Shown piece after piece: positions 24,101 to 35,700 of a DNA stretch of 64,000 bases. Each line of letters begins with the position of its first letter. Position 1 is the first letter of the stretch. The stretch spans positions 36,889 through 100,888 of the forward strand of contig JAOVVO010000263.1 in assembly GCA_028564675.1 (NCBI GenBank), given 5' to 3'. The notes beneath the pieces were generated by a model that did no database searches, was not told where the DNA came from, and saw nothing but the letters and a program-made list of their open reading frames with translations. The position numbers and the translations under genes were made by a program. Source of the DNA: Onchocerca lupi. Its lineage: Eukaryota > Nematoda > Chromadorea > Rhabditida > Onchocercidae.

Positions 24101-26741
24101 ATTTGGAATTTTCATACCGCGTTGCATTCGAATAAGCGCGTATTTTTAAATAAATAAGGCGAGTAATTTAAACTTTTCGTTTGTTTTTTGCTTTATGAGA
24201 GATGTAATTCGTTTACCTTTTGATTTATGAGAAATGTGATTGCGTTACAGAGATTCGAGATCATGAAGTGTATGATGAAATGTTTCCTTCAAGCAATTTA
24301 TGAATGATCTCCTCTAATATTAGGTGGTGTCTTGGATTGCCTCTTTGTCGTAAATGTTCAATGTTCATTTTGACACGCGTTTCAGATGCTAACCTACTGA
24401 TTTGAAATTTTCACTTGACGTAACATTCGAGTAGACACGTTGTTTTTTTATAGATACAGTTACTTTTTTTATACGTCAGACCTGTGACAAAAAAAAGTAA
24501 GTGAGCGGACTGAATCTATCAACCACGCTTACTTTCTGCATAGTGGACGTGGTCCTCAGTATGCAAAGCTCAGTAGCTCCGTAGAGTATGCGCGTATCCT
24601 AATGCAGCTTTCTGTCAAAATTTTAAAACAGTAGATGAAAACTTTCGGAGATTTAAGATTCTGAACAAACGAACATTTACGACTGTTAATGTCTTTTAAT
24701 ACCATATATATAATTTTTTGCAGTAGCGACAGTACAACAATTCAATCGAGCAGTTTCGAATTCAATTTCTATCAAGATTTCAAACCAAGAGGTAAAAAAA
24801 GCAACAGTCTTGGCAGAACCTTTCAAAGGTGAAGCTGTCTTTATTCTTCGCATTCCTATGATTCCAACGGAAAAGCCATTCCAGTTTAGGAGATTTCAAT
24901 TTCCAATCCGATTGGCGTTTGCATTCATAATTAACGAAGCTCAGAATCAATCTTTGGAATTGTTCGATTTGGATCTTGAGACCGATTGCTTCTTCTATGG
25001 ACAATTCTATGTTCTAGAATCGGCAAACCAGACAATCTCTATATCTACACAGACAATGAAATAACAAAAAAGATCATTTACTCACACCTATTGTGAAATT
25101 AAACATATTAGATGTGGACGAAAGATGTCAAATACGCCACGACAATTACTGTAAACAAGAAATACTAAAGGTCAAGTGGCGCAAAATAGTTTGAAAGGGA
25201 AGACAAACAAGTTTACCACCAAAAATCTCCAACTCACAAATAAACGACAAAGATCGACGCAGCAACAGCAAGAGTTCCTAGTTTTAGGAATTCCAGTTCG
25301 ATAGTTCAAAGCGACATAATAGTAGCAAAAACCCAAAAATTCACTTGAAAAAGACAAAACATTATTTTTTTGTATCACCAAGAGCATTCATCTCTGTCAC
25401 ACAAGACATAAAAATCCCTTCACACCTGTTGCTGACCTAGCCGAATCATGGTAGCAAGAATCAATCTCCAATCCAACCAAACACAAATCACATTATTAAA
25501 TATCAGTCTTTTTCCTCAGCAGTAACCAAATTGAGCGGCAACACGCATATATATAAAACATGTGCGTATTCGAATGCAACGTTCTGTCAAAATTTCAAAG
25601 CAGTAAGTATGGACTTTCTAGTATCTAATATTTTTAATTAATATAGATAAGGCATGTGTTTAAGAAATTTCGGAGATTTAAAGTTCTGAAGAAATAAGCA
25701 TTGACATTTTTATTTATATCGATTAGCTGGAGCCGGCCACGCGGAACTCCAGCTAGTGTTTTATAATCTTAACATTCTAATTAATAGTTTCACCATATTT
25801 TTTTTCGCCCATCTATGTGTCCTATAACTTCTCGAGATTATTCAAAAGTTAAAATTAAACTTATATTCTATGGCATATTGAATGCTTCTTGTACTATTTG
25901 GAGAATTGACATTAATTTATTTCCATTTTCGCTTTTTTAAAAAAAGTAAATATTGTTGAATAAGTGAATCAATAATTATTTCGGGTTGCTTATTGTCTAA
26001 ATAAATTTGAATAAAAAAAACTTTTCTTCTTACTTTTCTTCAAGTATCAATTTCTTTTATATTTCAATATAAAATTTATGAATTATACCAAAATACGAAT
26101 CGCTAACCTCAAGTATAACAGTAGGAAAATCGAGTGAAGGCATTGCCTCACTCTTTGACCCTTTTATTGGGGTTAACTGTTCTCGTCGTACTATTGCATA
26201 GTTTTTTTGTTCTTGTTGTAGATTCGGTTGATTCGGTCGTTGATTACTATCTTGTTCATATTGTGCTAAAATATATTAATTAAAATTAAAAAAAGAAAAG
26301 GAAAGTCCAAAAGTTTTTTTATAATGAAGAAAAAAATGGAGGTAAAAGGCAAAATTACTAATTTTTTAGGATAATTTGAAAAAAATAAAATTAATTTAGC
26401 ATACTTTAGAAAAACGATATTAAATAAAAAAGTCGAGTAAAATCAAAGAGGAAAAACAAAAAAAATTTAAAAGTAACTTCAACATAATATTTTCATTTTA
26501 TTTTTACATTAACTTTATTAAAAATGCCGAATAAAAAAAACGAAATTTTAGCGACAAAAATAATGCATCATTTTCTTTCCGCTCAAACGAAAAGTTTTAA
26601 CTATCGATCGGCATGGAAAGGGGAAAAAATTGATTGGATAATCGTTAAGCCATTAAATTTATGAAATTTCAAAAGAAGCTTATCTTCTTAAGCCTTTTTC
26701 GTGGAATATGTGAAATTTTCAATCATTTTAAATCCTTTCTG

Positions 26742-26772
<31 letters not shown>

Positions 26773-29700
26773 CTGATACAGTTATTCAAAAAATGAATGA
26801 AGCGGAGAAAAAGGAGATGAGGAAGAAGGATTAAGGAGAGAAAATGAACCATAACCTTGTAGTAATATATATTTAAAAATGTTATTAACAATGATAGTTT
26901 CAAAATTTTTAAAATAAAATGAAAAATTCATTTTTATTAATTTTCCTAGTCTTATTATTTCCCTCCAGAGCAAATATTTTTATTTATTTATTCGATGAGT
27001 GGAAATGATAAGATAAGAGAATAGTAGAAAGGTTATTATTATAACGTAGTCAAACTTGATTATCATTGTATCAGATCATGTTGTATAATCATCCTATGTT
27101 GCAATGAATAATTTTGGAAAATTTATAAAAATTGTTATCCAATCGAAATATTTTTTTCCTTCCACTATCATTATTTGTTAATTTTTATTAAATTCGAATT
27201 TTAGGTCAAGAAAGCGAAGCAAATTTCGATTCTTTGCATATTAAGTTCAACAGTCAAATAAGGAATTGATTTAAAGTTGATAATAATTTAATTTAGTTGA
27301 TTGAATTAATGCAATGAATAGCAAGCAAATTAATGCTTCAAAAAGAATTAATTAAAGAATTCAATATAATTATACTTAATAAATGATGTTTGAAATTATG
27401 ATTAATTTGATTAATAACAATTTAGTTTAATTAATGTGATGAATAATAAGCCGATGTTCTAATGATTTGGAAATGTCAATATCAATTAATTAATTGAGAA
27501 ATGACAATATCTATAAAACTTAGTAAATAATGTCTAGTAATATGATTGAATAATTGGGTAATTGAGTAAATAAAAGAAATCTTACTACATTCTATATCGG
27601 CTTCAATTGTTTGAATTCCCGACTTCCGACGTTGTCCTGCACTGCTTGAATTCACTAAAATCATAATCGTTGAATGAATAAAAACTTCAAAATTTATAAT
27701 TAAAACCGTAATTATTTCCTTAGTAATTTTAATAAATATTTCTTGATATTTATTAATAACAAAAATTTCTTCAAAAGAAGAAGAGATAATTTAATTTCTT
27801 TTGAAATTTACCAGTAATCATTAATTCTCAAAAATTATTCTGATATGAAACTTTTTCTATTCTATTCATCTCCATAATACTATTTTTTTGCGTAAAGAAT
27901 TTATAAAAAATTGAAAATTTAATTTTCCAATCAATTTTAAAGTTACTGATATATACAATTTCTTTTTTTCAATTTTTTAATTTTTGAAATTTAATTGTTA
28001 TGACCTTAGAAGAAATCGAATGAAAATTCTTTGTTGATACCTAATTTTTAGAATCTTTCCTATTCCATAAGGTATAAAATTTTATTAAAAGTTTAGATTT
28101 GAAAGTATGAATTAGATCTAATAAATATTGAGATGAATTAAAATTATAATTAATTTTTTAAAATGCCGAATTAGAATTACAATTGCATTTGAAATGCATC
28201 TTGTATAAAACAATAAGCAAATAATAAATGAAATAATAAGTCTTATTCCGCAACAAATAAATCGTTTTTTATTGGATAAATGATAATAAATTATCATTTT
28301 GATAAAAAGTAAATAAAATAGCAAGAATGATAAATTGTCATTTCAACAAGAAAAAAAATTAAATAGATAAAAAAATGATAAATTGTTATTTTGATTAAGA
28401 AAATGAATAAATAATGTTTAAAAGTCAATAAATAAAAAAAAGTAAATAAATAAACATGAATGATAAATTGCCATTTTGATAAGCAGGATTTGATAAAATT
28501 AAAATGATACACTAAAATTTTCTGCTGTTTTTTTGATGATAAATAAAAGAAAAGTTTTAAAAAAAAGAAAAAATGAAACAATAATTTCTTTAAATCTTTT
28601 TTTAACGTGAAAAATTTCAAGAAAGTTTATTTCAGTTAGAGTTAACATTTTCATTGTTACTTAAAATCAATGAAAAAATATTTATATTGTTTCATCAAAG
28701 AAAAAAAAAAGGCAAACTTAATTTTTGATTGATAAAAAAACGAAACATATGCAGGTTAGATCGATTGTAGGAAGAGTTATTAGAGTCAAATTCTAAATTG
28801 AGCCTATTAGCCAAGTAAGAAGCCTAGTAGTTAGGCTTGTCCAATGTCCGATAATGTGGAAATGCATCGAAAGGAAAGCTAACTAATGACTTGTGCAATA
28901 CTAATTTTATGCTATTAAAGAATAAGTGGCAAAAGGAATAGATATTAAAAAAAATAAAAAGAGCCGATATGATCATTGATCGATTGAATTTTCAAAAAAA
29001 AAAAAAAAAAAAGAAGATTTAGGAATAATTTAACCACGTCAAATTAGCCTACAAATGAGAAAGTCTATAAATTTAGGTTGAATAAAATTGGAAACTTCTT
29101 TTCCCTTTAAATGAGATCGATTATTTTAGCAGAAATGAATTAATTATTCATTTATTTAAAAACAAACAAAAACAAAATCAAACATTGAATTTAAAATTCA
29201 TTTCAATTTCATCAACAAATATTAATCAGAAGTATTGAATCTAAATTTAAGTATTCAAAAATAGTTTTTAAAATTAGAATGACGGGGATTTTCTAATTTC
29301 TCAAGCTCAATATTGATTACATTGTATTTGTTCATTTCTGTTTTAGCATTTTATCGAAATGTTCGATATTATTTGTTTATTTATTTAAATAAACAGTTGT
29401 TTGTTTACTAAAAAAGTACAAAATTAATTTTTTTTTTTTGATGAAAGAAAGAAACAGAGTATTGAAAACTTTAGAGGAGCAAATTACATAGAAAAGATTA
29501 AGATAAAGTTCCTGAAATTCCCAGTTTCTTGTTTTTGCATGAAACAGTTTAGCAATAAATAAATACAATACAAATTCTACGAGAGAAAAAAAACACGATG
29601 AAAGCCTCTTGAGACAAAATTTGTCATTGAATTCATTTGAAATTTGAAAATAACCGCCTGATCGATTATTTTATGAGTAAATTGAAGAATTTTATGCAGA

Positions 29701-32700
29701 AAAGAGTGTTAAAAATTAATTTCAAGAAAAAAATGATAAAATTTCAAAAAGGCAATTTTATCATTTTTATTTTATTTAGTATTTTTGAAAACTAAGATCT
29801 TTTTTTTCACATCAAGTTTGTGTTTTTGAAGATTCGAATTTTTCATCATTCAAATTTTTTATTCTCAAAAATTTTGATTATTTCTCCGCTCAATTATGTA
29901 CTCTTTCGAAAGTTTAAATTTAAAGTGTAAAAATTTGAAACAGAATTAGACATAAACTTATAATAATTCGTGATTTTGTACACGCAGAAAAGCAATATTT
30001 TATGCAAATTTCATGCAATTGTGATAATTGATAACTGATTATTATCACTATAATGAATATCATGATTACTGTATAAACTGCATAAAATTATAATAAATAT
30101 AATTTTAATTTAAGATTGATTTATGATTGATTAAAATGGTGTCTTTTAATGACAGCAAAACTGGTGCCAGGATGATCCTTCTTCTTTCTCTCTTTCTTTT
30201 TTTTTTATCATATATTCTTTTTGAAAAAAAAAAGAGAAAGAAAAAATGAAGCAATAATTTAAATGTAAACATTATTTCAGAAAAATCAATAAAACTTTAA
30301 AAAAAGGAGAAAAACAAAGATTGCGAAACATATCTGCAAAGGCTATTATTAAATAAACTTTCCATTACTTTGACGTAAAAATGTAAAACGAAGAAAGGTT
30401 TGCGAAATTGGATAATTGCATTTTGCTTCAATGTATGTCAAGAATAACAAATAGGAAAAGTATTACGAAGAATTCAATTATTTTCATTGTTACTAAATAA
30501 ATTTTCAATCAATAATTTCAAACGTTGTTTTCAGGCCAAAATAATAACATTTTCCAATTGAAAATATTGATCAATTTTTCGGAAATTTTAAAAAATTTTT
30601 TTGGCAATAATAGCAAAATTTTTGGCCATAATAATAAAATGTTGATCATAATTGGAAAAAAAATCAAGTTTTTTTTTTTTTTTTTAGAACTTATATCTAT
30701 TCTGTAATACATACACAAAATGTCTATATTATTAAATAATAAAACTGATTTATATCTCGATGAGTCCGATCATCTTTTTTTTAGGGTTTTGAAAAAGTTC
30801 AACTGGAAAAAATAAATTACGGGCGTTAATCATGATTTCAAAAGGTCAAGAGGTCACAAATCTGTCGGTGTTATTGGTATTTTGCATGTTATATATATAA
30901 ATTCACAAGTGAACTAATTAATTAAAATCTATTTTTAAGTATTCTTAGTTAAGCTTATGATTCGAAGTTGATATATTAGATGAAAATAGTCTGGAGAGTA
31001 ACGGATGAAGTTTATAAATGATTATTAAATTGTAATTAAAATGAAATAAAATAGAAATCTAAAAAAAGCAAGAAGATTCGAGAAACATCGGGAAAACATT
31101 GATTGTTTATGAATATCAAAATTAGAAAATACTAATCATCTCGAAGAAACTCATTAAATTAAATTGAAAGTACGTAGAAGTAGAAGCAATTTATATAAAA
31201 AAAAAACGAAAAAATCAGTCAATTAAAATTTATTTTCAAACATCATTAGAAATACTAAAAATTACAGGTTGATTACAAAAAAAAAAAATTCCATAAATTA
31301 AAATTTCTAGAATTTAAAATTTGATCCCAAAAAAATGTATTAAAATTTCAAAAAAATATGAAAAAACTGAAAGTAAGGAATTCAAAGCTGTGGAATTAAA
31401 TTAAAAATTCAAGAAATTTTGATTTATGGAATTAAATATCAAGTTTAAGAAAGTCAATTATATTTTTCCCTCAATTTTCTTAATTTCTGTTTTCATCGAA
31501 TATCAAATACATGATTTCGATTTTGTTTTTAAATTTCAAAATCATTCAAAAAATACCAGTGATAATGATAATTCTAGATTCTTGCCAATCGCCAATTAGA
31601 CGTTGACTTCATTTTAATTTAATCTTTTACTGAAGCAACGGAAAATTGTAATTTTCCGTTTTCCTACGAAATTTTTAATTATATTTCTTACTCTTTTCAT
31701 CTTTCTTTCCTGTCTTAATTAGTAAATATAATTGCAACATGATTTACGAATTGTTTGTTTGCAACATTTGCGATATTTATCGAGAAAAATTTTCTCAGCT
31801 TTCTCAAACTCTACGGATATTTCAGAAGTTTTTTTCCAAAAATTTCTTTTTCTGCTGTGAAAAGCAAAGTTCCCGACTTTTTTCTGCCATAAGACTTTTC
31901 AATTTATCCGTCTTTCCTATCATCGTTTAAAAATTTCTGTCATTGTGTCCTATGAAGTTTTTGTATTAAGTTTAATTATTGCTACAAATATTAGTTCATA
32001 TAATACTTGCAATAATGAAAAACCAAAATGAATAAATTAAATCTGCGACTTTTGAATTTTGAAAGAATTTTTTGTTTTTCGTTTTTTTTTCTCGTATTAT
32101 GTAAATTTATTCCTTCTGATGAACCTTGATGATGTGCATTACATATTTTACCTGAGTGTCGTTTGAACTGATCTGTAAACGAAAGGAAATGAAAAATAGA
32201 AATTTAAATTTATTACTTTCACATCAGATACTTCATTTTCGTGCAAACTCTCGAAATCCCAGCAAGTGATTATTTTAGATTGCTGTTAATTTGCTATTGG
32301 TACCAATGCGAATTTCGTATTTTTCTCTCTGATTTACGCAAATGATGCGTATTTCACATAATACTAGCTCTTATGTTAAATATCATGTTCATAATTATAA
32401 ATACTGCGAAAAATGGGTTTAAATAATTTACAGATCACTTCTCTAATCACGTATTTAAAGCGTGAAATATAATCGTATTCTACGCCATTCTCAAATACTT
32501 TTTTGTTTAATTTTCAATCAAATTTCTCCAAAAAAAAAAAAAAACTCCCAACTTTTTTCTATTAATACGTAAAAATTCAACTGATTTACGTGAAATCTAT
32601 CAGGATTAACTAGAAAATTAATACTTATTAATTATTATTTTTTCTTATTCATTTACTTATCTTTCATAGTTTCAATTTCTTTTACTTCTTGTGAAATTAA

Positions 32701-35700
32701 TACTTACTAATTATTTTCGTCTCATTTCCATCTACTTATTTTTATTAATTTTTCAAAATTTAAATTTACAAGAATAGAAGAGATTGAAATTTTCCTTTCT
32801 TCTCAGACAAATTTATTTACTTTTTTAATAAAACGAAATTTCATTTTGAATATTGCCATGCAAAAAGTAGTTTGATTAAAATTTAGGCTAAAAACATTTT
32901 CGGATGAATTTTACACAGATGACTTCAAAGTAAAGTCATCCGTGTAAAATTTATCCAATAAGTCAAATTTATCCTATAAAATTATTCATCAAAATTCATT
33001 ATTTTCCATCAAACAAAAATTATTTGCAAAGCAATGAACGATGAAAATTCCATTCACAAAACTTTTTATCAAAAAGAATAAATTTTTAAATAAGATTAAT
33101 TAATGATTATTTGAATCAAATCACCCATAAGATATTCCAAAATGTTCAAATTTTATATTATTTTTCAAAACAAAATGAAGCTTTTTTGCTTAAAAAAAGG
33201 AAAAGAACGAAGAAAATGGTATGAAATTTTTTCTTTTTTATCAAAGTAAAACTATTTTTGAAAAGATGAGATTAATCAAAATTACGTAATGGATAATAAT
33301 AGCAATTAATACTAATAATAATAGCAGCACCAATTAATGATAATAATAATAATAAATGATATTGATCATATAAGGATTCAAAAAAATTCATTATAATTAT
33401 TATTATTCCCTTCTTGTTAAAAACACTTTCTTAAATAATTTAATCAATCATCTTATTTTCGGAAAATACAATCCGGAATTCAGTTCAACTAAACTAAGCT
33501 GCCGGAAATTAAATTTTGACATAATTAAATATCGATTTTATCCCTGATTTCATATCTTTCAATCGATACTTCTGTGATTTCATCTAGTATTTATTCGTTT
33601 GTTATAGTTTTCTAAATTTTATTTTACTATCGATTATGCTTTACTTGTAAAAAAAAAATTCGATAAGAAAGTGAAATATTACAAACTTGCAGAATTTTTT
33701 GGATTCTCTAGCATCAAAAAGTTTTAAGATTTATCACCTAATAGCAAACAATCTATTAATAAGAGAAAATGCTAATTAGCATGATGATGCTAATTAGATC
33801 TCATAGAATTATAATAATAAGCAAGATGGAATAAAAGATTTAGAAAAAGCAAAAGTTTTCCATTCCAGCATCGATTTTATGAAGTAATTGTTCGTAAAAG
33901 AAAAAAAAAATGCTCCATTTCGCTGTTAAAAATTCAAAGTTTAATCCCAAGTTTGCCACTTAGAACTTCCTCTTATGTCATCACTCATCAATTCTCGCAA
34001 AATTGATTAAGCAAATTTTATGCCTAATGAGCATATTATGCACAATATTTTTTTCAACATTTTTTATTCGTCTCGAAAAAATTTACAACTTGTCATTTTT
34101 TTGTCGTCAATTTTCAATTAACAAAGAAAAAATAAATGTTATGTTTAATATCATTTCAAAAAACCTTTCAAAAAAAATTTCTAAACTTATTCCATATCTA
34201 ATTTTTGATTTTAAGTAAAAAGTTTTTTTATTTCCAATAAAAATTTTTTTTAATTTTTTGCAATTTCCACCTTTCATTGAAAAAATTAGTTAGATTTAAT
34301 ATTATTTCGAGATTTTTTCAAATAGTTTCCAACTTATTTACATGTCTAATTCTGATTTAAAGATTCCCCGCAAAAAAATTCGAAATTAATTGCATATTCG
34401 ATTTTAAATCTCAGTAATCTTATAGAAAATTCTAAATTTACTACATATTTGACTTTGATTTTAGGACTTTTCTGTACGTATTCCAATAATTGATTTTGTT
34501 TCAAGATTTCTCAAAAAAAAAAAAAAAAATTCCTGATTTATTATTTCTTAGATTTTGATTTTAAGATTTAAAAAAAAAAAATTCCAAACTATACTTTATT
34601 CTGGAAAATTTTCAATTTGCAACATTTTTTTTTCGCCTTTTCAATTATCTCAATTCTTTTCCATTCACTCAATTAAAGTGTTCATTTTTTACTTTTTTTT
34701 TTTAAATTATTTCTAAATTCTTTTCAAAATATTTGCTTTCATTATTAAAATGAGAGAAAAGTTCGTTTTAAAAGTACGTTGTTCTATATTATTTATAAAA
34801 CTAAGCACTTTTTTTTTTGATGATGAATTACATATTAGCACACATTTTTAATAAATTATTTTTTCATACAAAATATATGTTTGTTTATTTTCCAGTAAAG
34901 CTTCTTCTTTTCAATTCTGATAAAAAGCACACATCATCGGCAAAATGAGTACTTTTTTGCTCATTAAAGTTTCATTTATTAAGAAATATTTGATTTATTA
35001 AAGAGACAATGAAAATTTTGAATTTTTTCAAAGCTTAGATACACAATCAAAAGAAAAATTAAATAATCATTGATAGTTGAAATTAACTTGATCTATTAAT
35101 TTAAGTTTAAATATTTTCGTCTAGTGAAAGGAAAAAAAGATTTAGAAATTGCATCAAATCTAAGCTGGAAATTGCATTTTTAATTTTTTTTTCCTCATTT
35201 CTTAGAAGAAAACATTCAAATGACATTCATGAATCAGAGTGATTTATCATATCAGGGATTTATTTTCTCTTTTAAATCATCCAAATTTTTTAAAAAAATC
35301 AAATTTTTGTTTGTATTTTACTAAATTCGCTTATTTATCAATTGAATATTTTTAATGGATGAAATAAGTAAAATGTCTTATCGTTATCAACTATAAGTGA
35401 AATGAATATAAGCAAACAAAAAAAGTATTAGAATAATTGAAATGATTTATTTCAAAATCAAAGATATTAAAATATAACTTGAAAATGTTTACATAAAGAT
35501 TTGCTATTATCAAATAATTGTGAAAATATTCTGAATTTTACTAAATAGCGATTATTGCCTAATTTTTAAAATAAAGTACTATTAGGAGTAATGTGATGAA
35601 AATCAATCTATTGTAATGATAAGAAAGATTATAATCTTTGATAAAGTTTTTAATCAAATAATTTTATTGCTCCCAGGAAATAACTTGTTTTAGAAATTTT

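Larger units (their letters stand above)
23840..25756 (+). mobile_element. Degenerate Helitron inside an intron
   Basis: This block is much richer in G+C than its surroundings and lies within the intron between exons 4 and 5 of the minus-strand gene. It contains a decayed Helitron helicase C-terminus (24730-25096, plus strand). About 630 bp further on is a GC-rich hairpin ending in CTAG followed by T, the structure expected at a Helitron 3' end (hairpin, CTRR, then T of the AT target). Several imperfect copies of a GCGCGT/ATTCGAATA-containing motif occur at about 23850, 24120, 24405, 24590 and 25560, the last two inverted relative to the first three. This suggests nested or rearranged insertions. 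The 5' end (TC after an A) is not certain; TCTCCAGAAG near 23808 is one possibility. No Rep/HUH motif or complete helicase is present, so the element is non-autonomous and dead. Confidence 0.75.
27655..32151. other. Intron between exons 2 and 3
   Basis: About 4.5 kb. It contains a set of ATGATAAATTGTCATTTTGAT repeats at 28270-28485, a small GC-richer patch at 28760-28860 with repeated AAGCCTAGTAG/AGCCTATTAG words, and a perfect DR2 of AGGTCA at 30843-30856. No exon was seen. Confidence 0.5.

Noticed and set aside
24780..25004. 74-codon minus-strand frame
   Set aside because: Antisense shadow of the Helitron helicase fragment, whose plus-strand translation matches a known family.
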